From: Bacillus sp. REN16
GTDB taxonomy: Bacteria > Bacillota > Bacilli > Bacillales > Bacillaceae_L
DNA: 64,000 bases
Assembly: GCF_020731355.1 (NCBI RefSeq)
Contig: NZ_JAJFZK010000010.1
Coordinates: 62,001-126,000, forward strand
Direction of reading: 5' to 3'
Shown here: positions 18,641-28,936 of the stretch, piece by piece
Position numbering within the stretch: position 1 is the stretch's first letter
Layout of the letters: each line of letters begins with the position of its first letter
Position numbers and translations under genes: made by a program
The notes under the pieces: generated by a model
Told to the model about the DNA's origin: nothing
Seen by the model: the letters and a program-made list of their open reading frames with translations, nothing else
Database searches by the model: none

Positions 18641-20418
18641 AATTTTGGCGAAGTGTAGTAGGAAAACTATGGGCAACCATTCTTTTACTGTTTTCCTTTG
18701 TATTATTTGTTTTATCTATTTTATTTATGGAGTATTTTGAGAATTATCATATTCAAGAAGCAGAGAGAAATTTAACCCAACTAGCAGCAAATATCGCTGT
18801 CGTAATGGAACAACATGAGGATAAAGATGTTGCTCGTAATCTTGCTTGGGAGCTCGTGAATGACGAAACAAAGGTCATTATAGTAGCAGATAAAAACACA
18901 TATTGGGTGTCGCCTGATCGTAAATTAGTTGCAAACATTCCTGTCAGTCTGTTAACTGATGATCCAGACTTAAAAAATGTGATCACGAAGGATCAAAACA
19001 AAAGCAAGAAGATCATCGTGCCAGAAAACGATACAGGAAACAACCAAAGCCAAGAGCTATTTGTAGTTGGAGCACCACTTCATATTGAAAATAATCAAAA
19101 GGGTGCGGTATATCTTTATCAATCATTAGATGTTGTTCAGCAAACAACCCAACATACAACCCAATTTATCATTTTAGCAGCTGGTATCGGGATCGTTCTG
19201 ACGACTGTTTTTGCTTTTTTCTTATTGACCCGAATTACGGCTCCTTTACGAAAAATGCGGGAAGCTGCTACCGAAGTCGCTAAAGGTAAATTTGATACGA
19301 AAGTTCCCATTCTAACACATGACGAAATTGGTGCTTTGGGATTGGCTCTTAATCAAATGGGCAGGCAATTAAAATATAATATGAACGCTCTAAATCAAGA
19401 GAAAGAGCAGCTTGCAAGTATATTAAATAGTATGGCGGATGGTGTTATCACGTTAAATCGTGATGGAACAATCTTAATTACAAATCCTCCTGCTGAACGC
19501 TTTCTTCAAGCTTGGTACTATCAACAGGGTATGTATCAAGGAGTTGGTCAAGAGCTTCCGCCAGAAGTAAAAGAATTATTTCAACGAGCTGTTTCCTTTG
19601 AAAAGGAGCAATTTATCGAAATAAGCCTCCAGGGAAGAACATGGGTTATTTTAATGAGCCCACTCTATAATCAGACGTATATTAGAGGGGCAGTTGCGGT
19701 ACTTCGTGATATGACTGAAGAGAGAAGGCTGGATAAGCTACGGGAGGATTTTATTGCAAATGTTTCACACGAATTGAGAACACCGATTGCAATGCTTCAG
19801 GGATATAGTGAAGCGATTATGGATGATATTGCAAGCTCTGAAGAAGAGCGAAAAGAAATTACGAAGGTCATTTATGATGAGTCACTACGTATGGGGCGTC
19901 TTGTCAATGAATTATTAGACATAGCGAGAATGCAATCTGGTCATATTACATTGAATAAAGAAGATGTTGATTTCGATACATTTATCAGCCGTGTAATTCG
20001 AAAATTCCAGGGGCTGGCCAAGGACAATTTAATTACTTTAACTGCAAATAAAGAAGATATCGGTGAAATTTTCATGGATCCTGATCGTATTGAGCAGGTA
20101 TTTACAAATTTAATTGATAATGCGATTAGGCATACTGATGAGGGCGGCACGGTTGAGGTTCTTGTAACAGGACAAGAAACATCCATAAAAGTGGATATCA
20201 GAGACACCGGATCAGGAATACCGGAAGATGATCTTCCTTTTGTATTTGAACGCTTTTATAAGGCCGATAAAGCTAGAACAAGAGGAAAATCTGGTACTGG
20301 ATTAGGACTTGCCATTGCAAAAAATATAATCAGTGCTCACAATGGAAATATTTCTGTCCACAGTAATCTTGGCGAAGGAACGACTTTTACATTCATAATC
20401 CCTCGAAAAAGTGAGTAA
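18637..20418 (+). CDS. resE: Sensor histidine kinase ResE
   Basis: 593-residue membrane kinase for ResD. Transmembrane segments near 10-30 and 177-199 flank an extracytoplasmic domain; then HAMP (about 200-252), a PAS-like domain (about 260-365, [16 protein letters not shown]), HisKA with the phospho-His in [15 protein letters not shown], and HATPase_c with [26 protein letters not shown] and [14 protein letters not shown] overlaps the resD stop (ATGA). The pair responds to oxygen limitation and nitric oxide in B. subtilis. Confidence 0.95.
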   Translation: MKFWRSVVGKLWATILLLFSFVLFVLSILFMEYFENYHIQEAERNLTQLAANIAVVMEQHEDKDVARNLAWELVNDETKVIIVADKNTYWVSPDRKLVANIPVSLLTDDPDLKNVITKDQNKSKKIIVPENDTGNNQSQELFVVGAPLHIENNQKGAVYLYQSLDVVQQTTQHTTQFIILAAGIGIVLTTVFAFFLLTRITAPLRKMREAATEVAKGKFDTKVPILTHDEIGALGLALNQMGRQLKYNMNALNQEKEQLASILNSMADGVITLNRDGTILITNPPAERFLQAWYYQQGMYQGVGQELPPEVKELFQRAVSFEKEQFIEISLQGRTWVILMSPLYNQTYIRGAVAVLRDMTEERRLDKLREDFIANVSHELRTPIAMLQGYSEAIMDDIASSEEERKEITKVIYDESLRMGRLVNELLDIARMQSGHITLNKEDVDFDTFISRVIRKFQGLAKDNLITLTANKEDIGEIFMDPDRIEQVFTNLIDNAIRHTDEGGTVEVLVTGQETSIKVDIRDTGSGIPEDDLPFVFERFYKADKARTRGKSGTGLGLAIAKNIISAHNGNISVHSNLGEGTTFTFIIPRKSE

Positions 20419-20529
20419 TTTGAAAGAATGTGGCGAAGATTCTTGTTTCATAAGAAACATTTTCATTGTAAAAGAAAAAATCTTCTTGTAATATAAGGAT
20501 GTTAATTAAAAACAGAATAATAAATCAGA
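20419..20529 (+). other. Short region between resE and the cobalamin riboswitch
   Basis: A/T-rich; TATAAG-like boxes near 20490 could be the riboswitch promoter, but no convincing -35 was found and no terminator for resE is evident. Confidence 0.4.
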
Positions 20530-20725
20530 ATTAAGGTGTCAAAGAATGATCTAATCATTCTTTTAGACTTAATAGGGAATCTGGTGTGATACCAGAACTG
20601 CCCCCGCAACTGTAATAGTGGACGAAATGAGAAGAACCACTGTATGAATGGATGGCAAATGTTGTTCATCATATGGGAAGGGCTCAAAGTAGGAAGAAGC
20701 TTAAGTCAGTAGACCTGCCTATTTC
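20530..20725 (+). ncRNA. Cobalamin (B12) riboswitch
   Basis: The B12 box GAACTGCCCCCGCAACTGTA lies at about 20597-20616, preceded by AATAGGGAATCTGGTGTGATACC (the GGGAA-GGTG segment) and followed by the 3' end GTCAGTAGACCTGCC near 20705. The paired terminator lies at 20804-20830. It should lower expression of the downstream DUF4430/ECF genes when cobalamin is plentiful. Confidence 0.95.
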
Positions 20726-20803
20726 AATCGTCTTTTAATTCTTCGGGGTGGGGGATTAACAATCAAGCTATTTGCTTTTTTGTTGTTTTTCCTAATCATT
20801 AAC

Positions 20804-20830
20804 AAAGCCCACCCGAAACGGTGGGCTTTT
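20804..20830 (+). terminator. Cobalamin riboswitch terminator
   Basis: AAAGCCCACC / GGTGGGCTTT perfect stem, GAAAC loop, T tail. The T tract runs straight into hairpin 1 of repeat copy B. Confidence 0.88.
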
Positions 20831-21000
20831 AATTTTATATATAAAATTAAAGCCTCCGGCGGATGCCACGATTTTTCAAAGGAAATTTTTCGAGCAGTAA
20901 GATCGAAGACTAACAACGCCACATCCTGATGTCTTCGTCTTCATGACCCACTTCATGTGGGCCTAAAAATCGGGTGCAAATACGCCTTGGCGTATTTGAT
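20830..21000 (+). repeat. Structured intergenic repeat, copy B (long form)
   Basis: Hairpin 1 AATTTTATA / TATAAAATT (20831-20848), core GCCTCCGGCGGATGCCAC, outer stem CGATTTTT / AAAAATCG, and a long insertion (about 20896-20965) holding GAAGAC / GTCTTC and CCCAC-TTCAT-GTGGG stems; final hairpin AAATACGCC-TT-GGCGTATTT. It lies between the B12 riboswitch terminator and the first gene of that operon. Confidence 0.88.
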
Positions 21001-21072
21001 CTTTTTTTGGTATTTGGTGCTTAAGGCACTTATACATACACATACTATTAAACACAAAGGGGATTTCGAAAC

Positions 21073-21486
21073 ATGAAAAAATTATTATTTGCATTACTAT
21101 CATTAGGTTTATTATTTGGTTGTAGCAACGACCAATCGACAAACGATAAGTCTAATACGAAAGCTTCTGAAACAGCTAACCAAGAGGAAAGCACAGAAAT
21201 CGTAACAGTTGTGACATCAAAAAATAATGGAGAAGAAATTATCGAAGAAAAAGAAATCGAAATTGATGCAGGTAAAGAAGTTTCTTTGATGGACATCATG
21301 CAGGAGAATTTTGAAATTGTAGAGAAAGACGGTTTTATTTCCGGAATTGACGGGGTGGAAGGCAGTGACACAGATAAAACATTTTGGCATATTGCTGTAA
21401 ATGGTGAAGATTTAATGGTTGGGGCAGCTGATTATAAATTAGAGCCCGGTGACAAGATTGAATTTGACCTGCAATCCTGGGAATAA
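21073..21486 (+). CDS. DUF4430 lipoprotein, putative cobalamin-binding
   Basis: 137-residue exported lipoprotein. Signal peptide with lipobox LLFGC (Cys at residue 17), a Ser/Thr/Asn/Gln-rich linker (about 18-45), then the DUF4430 domain (about 45-135: EVSLMDIMQENFEIVEKDGFISGIDGV, WHIAVNGEDLMVGAADYKLEPGDKIEFDLQSW). DUF4430 resembles the C-terminal domain of animal transcobalamin and intrinsic factor, which contacts B12. Together with the upstream B12 riboswitch and the overlapping ECF S gene (TAATG), this points to a surface B12-capture lipoprotein. The ligand is inferred. Confidence 0.85.
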   Translation: MKKLLFALLSLGLLFGCSNDQSTNDKSNTKASETANQEESTEIVTVVTSKNNGEEIIEEKEIEIDAGKEVSLMDIMQENFEIVEKDGFISGIDGVEGSDTDKTFWHIAVNGEDLMVGAADYKLEPGDKIEFDLQSWE

Positions 21487-21989
21487 TGAATTTATCAGTT
21501 AAAAACTTAACGCTTTTATCGATGCTAATCGCCTTATCAGTTGTGGGGCGAATTATGTTTACGTTCCTTCCGAATGTTCAGCCCACAACGGCGATTATCA
21601 TCATAACAAGTTTATTTTTAGGACCAATCTATGGTGTGATTGTTGCTGTTTTAAGTTCAGTATTATCCAATCTGGTTATGGGTATGGGCATATGGACACT
21701 TGGCCAAATCTTTGCATGGGGATTTATTGGTTTAATAAGTGGTCTATTGCGAAAATATCGCGAGCGAATTCCAGTCGTGGTTCTAGCCATCTATGCCGTA
21801 TTCTGCGGTTTTCTTTATGGCTTTGTGATCTCAATCCCACTTTATTTATTCTCGGGTAAGTTTTTTGCTTATTATCTAGCTGGACTGCCTTTTGACATGA
21901 GTCATGCAATTGGAAATGGTGTGTTCTTTCTTATCCTTTATCCAATTTTAAGACTACTATTCTTAAAAAATGTAACAATCGCAAAGTAA
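21486..21989 (+). CDS. ECF transporter S component, putative cobalamin specificity
   Basis: 167-residue integral membrane substrate-binding subunit of an energy-coupling-factor transporter. Five to six hydrophobic segments: LTLLSMLIALSVVGRIMF, TTAIIIITSLFLGPIYG, IVAVLSSVLSNLVMGMG, FAWGFIGLISGLL, VLAIYAVFCGFLYGFVI and a C-terminal helix. The GRI and Ala/Gly-rich helix 1 motif and the small size fit S components that dock on a shared EcfAA'T module, which is not encoded here. The start overlaps the DUF4430 stop codon. B12 specificity is inferred from the riboswitch; folate or other vitamins are less likely. Confidence 0.85.
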   Translation: MNLSVKNLTLLSMLIALSVVGRIMFTFLPNVQPTTAIIIITSLFLGPIYGVIVAVLSSVLSNLVMGMGIWTLGQIFAWGFIGLISGLLRKYRERIPVVVLAIYAVFCGFLYGFVISIPLYLFSGKFFAYYLAGLPFDMSHAIGNGVFFLILYPILRLLFLKNVTIAK

Positions 21990-22024
21990 GGAAGAATATT
22001 GCCAAAATATTCTTCCTTTTTTTA
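21988..22024 (+). terminator. Terminator of the B12 uptake operon
   Basis: AAGGAAGAATATT / AATATTCTTCCTT 13-base perfect stem overlapping the stop codon, followed by T7. Confidence 0.92.
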
Positions 22025-22046
22025 TGAAAACATACTATATTGGGAA

Positions 22047-22073
22047 TGTAACTTTTTTTAATAAACACTCGAC
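22047..22073 (+). promoter_or_regulatory. Sigma-X autoregulatory promoter
   Basis: TGTAAC at 22047-22052 and CGAC at 22070-22073 with a 17-base spacer match the sigma-X consensus (TGTAAC, CGAC) seen at the B. subtilis sigX gene. It lies 29 bases upstream of the sigX start codon. Confidence 0.8.
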
Positions 22074-22101
22074 TAATGAAATGAACGGGAGGATTTGCAA
22101 A

Positions 22102-22653
22102 ATGGATTCCTTATTTGAGGAACTATATGAAAAGTATCATCACGATGTGTTTTCCTTCTTATTTTATATGGTAAAAAATCGTGAACTGGCTGAAGATCTC
22201 GTTCAGGAAGTTTATATAAGAGTTTTAAAATCATATGATAGATTCGAAGGAAAGAGCAGTGAAAAAACATGGCTTTTTTCAATTGCCAGACATGTTGCAA
22301 TTGATTCATTTCGAAAACAAAAGGGATGGAAACAACGAATTATGGATTCATTTGATTGGAGCCGACAAGAGGTAAAGGATTTTGCTCCACTGCCAGAAGA
22401 AATCGCATTGCAAAATGAGCAAGTTCAGATGATGTATCATTGCTTGGACCGCTGTACGACCGACCAGCGTATGGTGCTAATATTACGTTATATCCAATCT
22501 CTTTCGATTGCAGAGACGGCAGCTAGCCTAGGCTGGACAGAAAGTAAGGTAAAAACAACACAGCATAGAGCCCTTAAGGTGTTAAAGACATACATGGAAG
22601 AATCCGGTGTAAAGGAGGGGGTAGATGATGAAAAAATCAGAGTGGAGCGATGA
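22102..22653 (+). CDS. sigX: ECF sigma factor SigX
   Basis: 183-residue extracytoplasmic-function sigma factor controlling cell-envelope charge and cationic peptide resistance genes. Sigma region 2 (about 8-75: YHHDVFSFLFYMVKNRELAEDLVQEVYIRVL, SSEKTWLFSIARHVAID) and region 4 (about 115-170: DQRMVLILRYIQSLSIAETAASLGWTESKVKTTQHRALKVL). An upstream ATG at 22024 exists, but it lies before the sigma-X promoter; the ATG at 22102 follows GGGAGG. The anti-sigma gene rsiX overlaps the end by 29 bases in another frame. Confidence 0.95.
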   Translation: MDSLFEELYEKYHHDVFSFLFYMVKNRELAEDLVQEVYIRVLKSYDRFEGKSSEKTWLFSIARHVAIDSFRKQKGWKQRIMDSFDWSRQEVKDFAPLPEEIALQNEQVQMMYHCLDRCTTDQRMVLILRYIQSLSIAETAASLGWTESKVKTTQHRALKVLKTYMEESGVKEGVDDEKIRVER

Positions 22654-23860
22654 ACAACTAGAGCAGATGCTAGCGCAAATGCCGGGAATAAAAGATAACC
22701 GTAAGCCACAAGAAATTTATCAAAATATAACCCTTAAAATGAATAAGCGAAAGAAAAAGGTTTGGCTAGTTCCTACCATTGCATCTGTGGCAGCAGCGCT
22801 TCTGTTATTCATCTTAGCTCCTTCTTTCATAAATAATATGAATAGTTCAAGTTTCGACTCTGCCGAAATGGCCAGAGAAAATTCGAAAATGGCAATGGAT
22901 TCAGACAATAAAGAAGCAGCTTCACAAGAAGAATCATTCAGCACTTTACAAAAAGCGGAAGAACCTAAACAGGATGAAGAGGCTGGTATTTCTTCATTTG
23001 AGGAGCAACCTAGCCAAAGCTACACTGTAAATGATGTGGGGGAAAATGAAGTTCTCTTAACATATGGTGTTTATTTGGGAGGGGTTATGTTTCCTTCCAT
23101 TGTATCGATTGTTGTAGAATCAGATGGTGAAGATATAATAGAACAATGGCAAAAAAATATTTCACAGGTAAATGAATTTATTCGCCAAAACATAGGGTGG
23201 GGTATTGATGAAATCCCCGTGTCCTATTTTGCGGATTTTTCAGAAATTGAAACGAAGGACCAGGCTAAAGCTGTAAGGGTCGATGTAAATAATACGATTC
23301 AAACAGAGTCCTTTGCAACGGGTCAATCAGCTGAATTTACACAAACAATCAATTCATTCCGATATTTGGCAGAGGATTTTCAGCATGTCGAACTTTTTCA
23401 AAATAATCAACAAGGTATTATGATCGGACAGTCAGGTATTACTGAGAATCATATTGATGTTGAAAAGGATACAAAAAAGGCCTATTTTTATTTTATGAAC
23501 GGGGAGTCCGGTCAAAAACTTTTAGCCCTCTCTTATGAGGATTACCAAACAGTTGAGCAAGCTCTGGAAGCAATGAAAACGGACATGAATCAAGGTGATT
23601 ATGCCCTTCATCCAACGATAAACAGTGAAATAAAGGAAATTAAAAAAGACGGTCCTAATTTAGAAGTTCATTTCAGTGATGATGCTGTATTAGAGAATAC
23701 GGATCCGTATATCTTAATGTTGGATGCGATTATGCTAACGGCTAAGGAATTTAATTTTGACTCCGTTACGTTTTACGGAAATATCGATCAAATCGGAAGT
23801 GTTCGATTTGGAGAGCAAACACCTGTACCACTAGCACCAAATCTACTACCAATTCACTAA
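22625..23860 (+). CDS. rsiX: Anti-sigma-X factor RsiX
   Basis: 411-residue single-pass membrane protein that holds SigX inactive. Cytosolic N-terminus (SEWSDEQLEQMLAQMPGIKDNRKPQEIYQNI) resembles RsiX, followed by one transmembrane helix (LVPTIASVAAALLLFILAPSF, about 43-63), an acidic low-complexity linker (about 75-130) and an extracytoplasmic domain ending PVPLAPNLLPIH, similar to the end of B. subtilis RsiX. Start at ATG 22625 or 22628 behind AAGGAGGGGG. About 40 residues longer than the B. subtilis protein, mostly in the linker. Confidence 0.9.
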   Translation: MMKKSEWSDEQLEQMLAQMPGIKDNRKPQEIYQNITLKMNKRKKKVWLVPTIASVAAALLLFILAPSFINNMNSSSFDSAEMARENSKMAMDSDNKEAASQEESFSTLQKAEEPKQDEEAGISSFEEQPSQSYTVNDVGENEVLLTYGVYLGGVMFPSIVSIVVESDGEDIIEQWQKNISQVNEFIRQNIGWGIDEIPVSYFADFSEIETKDQAKAVRVDVNNTIQTESFATGQSAEFTQTINSFRYLAEDFQHVELFQNNQQGIMIGQSGITENHIDVEKDTKKAYFYFMNGESGQKLLALSYEDYQTVEQALEAMKTDMNQGDYALHPTINSEIKEIKKDGPNLEVHFSDDAVLENTDPYILMLDAIMLTAKEFNFDSVTFYGNIDQIGSVRFGEQTPVPLAPNLLPIH

Positions 23861-23889
23861 AGAGGCAATTTGTTGTCTCTTTTTTTTAT
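23861..23889 (+). terminator. rsiX terminator
   Basis: AGAGGCAA / TTGTCTCT stem with one G-T pair and T8 tail, immediately after the stop codon. Confidence 0.85.
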
Positions 23890-24001
23890 CGTTCCAGAAA
23901 ATATGCATGCATTTATTTACATAATTTAAGAAAATTTTTCAAATAATGAAAGGGTGTTTATTTTTATAACACGAATTGTTAAAATCTTGAGGAGGATACT
24001 A

Positions 24002-24700
24002 ATGCTTTTGTTTGGAAGACGGATTTCTATTGTTGCTGCGATGGCAGCTTGTACAGGTTTATTCATTATCAATGTTCACAGTGCTAGCGCACAGGAATTA
24101 GCAGCTAATACACCGGAAGAGTGGGCATGGCCAGTCGTAGGAAGAATCACTGATACGTTTGGTACGAGGCAAGGGAATCATAAAGGTTTAGATATCGCTG
24201 CTCCGATTGGAGATCACATATATGCAGTTGAGGAAGGGATTGTTAAAAGTTCAAGTTTCAGAGGCTCCTATGGACATGTCATTTTTATTGAACATCCCAA
24301 TGGTTATGAAACGGTTTATGCACATCTAAGTAAACGTAGTGTTCAAGAAGGAGAAACTGTTGAAAAAGGCCAATTGATTGGACATATTGGAAGTACAGGA
24401 AATTCAACTGGGCCACATTTACATTTTGAAGTGCATAATGGGGAATGGAATTCTTCCCGAAATAATGCAATAGATCCTCTTTATATGCTGACAGACGAAC
24501 AAATTCTTGTTCCTGTGATTATGCAGAAGGAGGGAATTGAGGTTTCAAAGAAGCTTGAAACGTATACAGTGAAAGAGGGAGAATCTCTTTCTGTCATTGC
24601 AGATAAGGTAGGGATCTCAGTTGAAGCGATTAAAGCATTAAATCAGTTATCAGGTGATTTAATTTTCCCGAATCAGGTTTTAATAATTGAAAAAACCTAA
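24002..24700 (+). CDS. M23-family peptidoglycan endopeptidase with LysM
   Basis: 232-residue exported murein hydrolase. Signal peptide (ISIVAAMAACTGLFIINVHSASA), then a LytM/M23 zinc peptidase domain (about 40-155) with the ligand motifs NHKGLDIAAP (His and Asp) and GPHLHFEVH (H-x-H), then a C-terminal LysM module (about 185-230: YTVKEGESLSVIADKVGIS). The frame is open from 23954, but the ATG at 24002 follows GAGGAGG with 6-base spacing and places the signal peptide correctly. Monocistronic between rsiX and the PHP gene; no named orthologue recognised. Confidence 0.9.
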   Translation: MLLFGRRISIVAAMAACTGLFIINVHSASAQELAANTPEEWAWPVVGRITDTFGTRQGNHKGLDIAAPIGDHIYAVEEGIVKSSSFRGSYGHVIFIEHPNGYETVYAHLSKRSVQEGETVEKGQLIGHIGSTGNSTGPHLHFEVHNGEWNSSRNNAIDPLYMLTDEQILVPVIMQKEGIEVSKKLETYTVKEGESLSVIADKVGISVEAIKALNQLSGDLIFPNQVLIIEKT

Positions 24701-24775
24701 ATAATTTCACTTTTTTTCATTCCCAATAGAAGCTTGTTCATGTATAATGATAAAAACTTCTAGGGGGGAAATCAT

Positions 24776-25588
24776 ATGCGTACTGATTATCATAATCATT
24801 TAGAGCTTGGTACACTTGAATTAGGTTATTTAATGAAGTTTATTGACGAAGCAAAGCGTAAGAAGATTGACCGTTTTGGGATATCTGAGCACGCCTATCA
24901 TTTCTATCAGACAAAAGATATTCTTAGTAATCCTTGGGTTGATGCGAGAAGATATTACGACATGAAGGATTATGTAGATTTATTTAAGCTTGCCTGGAAA
25001 AATAATATCGATGTCAAAATGTCGATTGAAATGGACTATACACCTGGAAAACATGCCGAAATGGAAAAATTTATTTCATCCTATGATTTCGATTATGTGA
25101 TTGGATCGATTCACTGGGTCGGGGATTTTGGAATTGACCTTGCTGAGTTCCGTGAAGAATGGGATAAACGGGATTTACATGATACATATACGAAATATTA
25201 TGATCAAGTGATCACCTTAGCGGAATCAAACTTATTTGATATTATTGGTCATATTGATCTTGTCAAAATTTTCAAATATATACCTGAGGATGAAGAATTT
25301 CTGTTACACCAATTTGATCGTGCAACAACTGCCTTAGCAAATTCAAAAACATGTGTTGAAATTAGTACCGCTGGATTGCGAAAGCCAATCGGTAAGCTTT
25401 ATCCAGATCCACGATTACTGCAAATGTGCTTTGATAAAAATATTCCGATTGTGTTATCATCTGATGCACATCGTCCACAAGACGTAGGTGCTGATTTTGA
25501 TCAAGCGATTGAGTTAGCAAAAAGTGTTGGTTACAAAACTCTGATGACATTTGAAAAAGGGGAACGAAAAGAAGTTCCGCTTGGATAA
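24776..25588 (+). CDS. PHP-domain phosphoesterase (histidinol-phosphatase family)
   Basis: 270-residue PHP-fold metal-dependent phosphatase. Metal ligands visible: DYHNHLE (His-x-His, residues 6 and 8), ISEHAYH, MSIEMDY, GSIHWVG, GHIDLVK and VLSSDAHRP. The HisJ-type order suggests histidinol-phosphatase, but no histidine genes are near, so the substrate is uncertain. AGGGGGG before ATG. Located between an M23 peptidase and a repeat of the second family (25589-25715). Confidence 0.85.
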   Translation: MRTDYHNHLELGTLELGYLMKFIDEAKRKKIDRFGISEHAYHFYQTKDILSNPWVDARRYYDMKDYVDLFKLAWKNNIDVKMSIEMDYTPGKHAEMEKFISSYDFDYVIGSIHWVGDFGIDLAEFREEWDKRDLHDTYTKYYDQVITLAESNLFDIIGHIDLVKIFKYIPEDEEFLLHQFDRATTALANSKTCVEISTAGLRKPIGKLYPDPRLLQMCFDKNIPIVLSSDAHRPQDVGADFDQAIELAKSVGYKTLMTFEKGERKEVPLG

Positions 25589-25715
25589 GAACAAAAGCGC
25601 AAGCGCCTTGAACAGCCCCGACAAGCACAAGAAAAGACAGCCAGAAGGTTGCCCTTTGACCTTCTTGATGGATTGGCTTGTGACCTCGAGGGGCTAGGCG
25701 CTGGAGCTGGATGTA
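25589..25715 (-). repeat. Second repeat family: GCGCAAGCGCC / CTAGGCGCTGGAGC element
   Basis: Imperfect inverted-repeat element with AAAGCGCAAGCGCCTTG near the left and GGGGCTAGGCGCTGGAGCTGGA near the right, and an internal stem AAGGTTGCCCTTTGACCTT. A diverged copy lies at about 44565-44665 in reverse sense. It resembles the widespread intergenic Bacillus repeat carrying TCTAGCTCCAGCGCC. Confidence 0.7.
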
Positions 25716-25767
25716 GATAGACTATGTTTAATTTATCCACATGGTCGGATTTTATAGTTTTCTAAAT

Positions 25768-25805
25768 AAAAAAAACAGGCTTTCGCAGCCTGTTTTTTAT
25801 TTTTT
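25768..25805. terminator. Terminator of fer, possibly bidirectional
   Basis: AAACAGGCT / AGCCTGTTT with 5-base loop, A-rich on the left and T-rich on the right, so it can act on the minus-strand fer transcript and on plus-strand read-through. Confidence 0.85.
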
Positions 25806-25812
25806 GAATGAT

Positions 25813-26357
<545 letters not shown>

Positions 26358-27428
26358 GTGAATATTACGTACCGTTCAATTTTGATTTTAAAATGCATCG
26401 CTAAACTGAATGGGGAACGAACTGTTTATGGAATTTATCACCTATTGAATGGTAAAAAATCCTCTCAAACGATTGGGGATGCAAATCTGTTTGATCTTAC
26501 AAACCTTTTCGGAATTCTGAAACCGTTGGATAGAGAACAATTTAATAAAGAGATAATAACACTGCAACAGTTTTCTTTGATAAATGAAATTGCTCCTTCA
26601 AGTAATAAATTTATCATTAACACAAATGGATATTCCGTATTAAATCGTAAACTTGAAAGAAAACCGATTCCTAACCATTTAAACGGCTGGAAATACAATG
26701 ATTCATCTCAGTTACTTTGGCGAAGAATTTCACTTCTTACCCAGGTTTTATCCAATTTAATTGATGAAAAGAAGCGATATACCCCTATCCAACACGAGGA
26801 TACGGTTATTGATTGGGTAAAGGAATTCCTTATGAAAAGCGTGCAAAACCGATATATTGCAGCAGAAACTCTATATAATGAAGTATTGCAATCCCTCGAA
26901 ATGGTTTCAGAGCTTGAAGCGACCATTTTCGTCATGAGGCTGACAAGTTCAACAAGAATTGGCTATACAATTGAGCAAATTAGTTCCCTCTTAAATGAGG
27001 ATGAAACATGGTGTCAGATTCTCTTTTTACATACGTTGCATACGATTGTGAAACAACTTGAAACAAATGGTAAGAAGTTTCCAATCCTTGTTTCTATGAT
27101 TGCAAAAGAACATCACCACAATGTGTTGCTTACTGCTTCAACGAAGACAACTTATCATATGCTGATACAAGGGAAAACAATTGATGAAATTGCCGACGTT
27201 CGGAATTTGAAACGAAATACAATTGAAGACCATGTCGTAGAAGTTACCCACCAAAACTCAGAATTTTTAATTGACCCATTCGTGTCTCCCGAGCATCAAC
27301 AAATGATTTTATCAACTTATCAAACATTGCAAACAAAACAATTACGACCTTTAAAGGAAAAACTGTCAAATGACATTTCGTATTTTGAAATTCGACTGGT
27401 CCTCGCAAGAATTGGTGATATAACATGA
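26358..27428 (+). CDS. ypbB: YpbB protein with C-terminal helix-turn-helix (RecS partner)
   Basis: 356-residue cytosolic protein always found before recS in bacilli. The last 90 residues carry the HTH_40/RQC-like region ([35 protein letters not shown]). The N-terminus [37 protein letters not shown] is conserved in YpbB. TTG at 26340 is also in frame, but GTG at 26358 has AGGGGAG at 6-base spacing. It overlaps recS by 4 bases, so both products are made together, probably acting in the same DNA-repair step. That role is inferred. Confidence 0.85.
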   Translation: MNITYRSILILKCIAKLNGERTVYGIYHLLNGKKSSQTIGDANLFDLTNLFGILKPLDREQFNKEIITLQQFSLINEIAPSSNKFIINTNGYSVLNRKLERKPIPNHLNGWKYNDSSQLLWRRISLLTQVLSNLIDEKKRYTPIQHEDTVIDWVKEFLMKSVQNRYIAAETLYNEVLQSLEMVSELEATIFVMRLTSSTRIGYTIEQISSLLNEDETWCQILFLHTLHTIVKQLETNGKKFPILVSMIAKEHHHNVLLTASTKTTYHMLIQGKTIDEIADVRNLKRNTIEDHVVEVTHQNSEFLIDPFVSPEHQQMILSTYQTLQTKQLRPLKEKLSNDISYFEIRLVLARIGDIT

Positions 27429-28936
27429 ATCTTCAAGTCATTTTAAAGGAAAAATTTAATCACTCTTCTTTTCGAGAAGGGCAACAGAATATCATCGAAG
27501 ATATTCTTAAAGGGCATGATGTCATTGCACTATTGCCTACTGGAGGCGGGAAATCACTTTGCTATCAGTTACCTGCTCAAATTCTTGATGGCAGTGTTCT
27601 TATCGTTTCTCCGCTTGTTGCATTAATGGAGGACCAAGTGCTCCAATTAAAGAAAATGGGTGAAAAAAGGGTTATCGCTCTTAACAGTTTCTTATCAAAC
27701 GAAAGAAAACGGAGGATCATGCCTAATCTGCACAAATATAAATATATCTTTGCATCGCCCGAAATTCTGCAATCTCAATATTTTATGAATCGATTGCAGA
27801 GGATTCACTTTTCACTTTTTGTGGTCGATGAAGCGCATTGTATTTCACAATGGGGACATGATTTTCGTCCTGATTATTCCAGGTTAGGCATGATTCGCTC
27901 GAAATTAGGATCACCACCATGCCTTGCTTTAACAGCAACGGCAACAAAAGAGGTTTTTGAGGATATAAAAGGAACATTACAATTAATAAATCCAAACATG
28001 CATATTCACTCTATCGATCGACCAAATATCGCAATTGCAGTTAAAAAGGTTCATTCTGCCGAAGATAAAAAAGCAGTACTTTTGCAATACGTAAAAGAAT
28101 TAAATGGACCGGGAATTATCTATTTTTCAAGTCGGCTCATGGCTGAGAATATTGCGCGATATTTAAAGGATCAAGGCATTGACAGGGTTGCCTTCTATCA
28201 CGGTGGGATGGAGCAGGAAAAGAGAATGCTGATTCAGCAACAATTTATCAATAATCAACTATCCATTATATGCTGTACAAATGCATTTGGGATGGGTGTG
28301 AATAAGCCTGATATACGATTTGTCATTCATTTTCATTTTCCCTCACAGATGGAGGCATATTTACAGGAGATAGGACGTGCTGGCAGAGATGGAAATCCAA
28401 GTGTTGCCATTCTGCTTTATCATGAAACAGATCATGAAATTCCGCAAAGTTTAATAAAATATGAGCTGCCGACGAATGAACAAACTCAATTTGTAATTCA
28501 ATATATTAATCAAGATATTAAAGAAAAGGGTCAATTCTCATATACAAAAACAGTAGAGGATTATTTTCTCAATGTGTTTAGTGTTTCTGAAGTTCAATGG
28601 AGATTTATTCAATTTTATCTAACATTGGACGAGGTTATTCAAACTGAAATCAACATAGAGAACGCCATTCACATTGTTGATGAAGCTGCAAGGAAAAGAT
28701 ATGTTTATAAGCTTAATAAACTTAAGAATATGGAGAACTGGATAAAAACACAAGGGTGTCGTCGTGAAGAAATTTTGGCTTATTTTGATGAGAATTTAGA
28801 AACAAGGCCTTCATCCTGTTGTGATTTATGTGAAATAGATTGGAGTCAGTATAATTACAAACTAAGTGAGGGGAATGAGTGGGAGCTACCTTCTTGGAGA
28901 CAAGAATTACATCGCATCTTCCATAGAAATGAGTGA
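27425..28936 (+). CDS. recS: RecQ-family ATP-dependent DNA helicase RecS
   Basis: 503-residue 3'-5' helicase. Motif [17 protein letters not shown], motif [21 protein letters not shown] (DEAH), motif III TATATKE, motif [12 protein letters not shown], followed by a short zinc-binding-like tail CxxEExxxYF... CCDLCE (about 440-475). No HRDC domain, which with the length separates RecS from RecQ (about 590 residues). ATG overlaps the ypbB stop; the next gene ypbD overlaps its stop codon. Confidence 0.93.
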   Translation: MNLQVILKEKFNHSSFREGQQNIIEDILKGHDVIALLPTGGGKSLCYQLPAQILDGSVLIVSPLVALMEDQVLQLKKMGEKRVIALNSFLSNERKRRIMPNLHKYKYIFASPEILQSQYFMNRLQRIHFSLFVVDEAHCISQWGHDFRPDYSRLGMIRSKLGSPPCLALTATATKEVFEDIKGTLQLINPNMHIHSIDRPNIAIAVKKVHSAEDKKAVLLQYVKELNGPGIIYFSSRLMAENIARYLKDQGIDRVAFYHGGMEQEKRMLIQQQFINNQLSIICCTNAFGMGVNKPDIRFVIHFHFPSQMEAYLQEIGRAGRDGNPSVAILLYHETDHEIPQSLIKYELPTNEQTQFVIQYINQDIKEKGQFSYTKTVEDYFLNVFSVSEVQWRFIQFYLTLDEVIQTEINIENAIHIVDEAARKRYVYKLNKLKNMENWIKTQGCRREEILAYFDENLETRPSSCCDLCEIDWSQYNYKLSEGNEWELPSWRQELHRIFHRNE

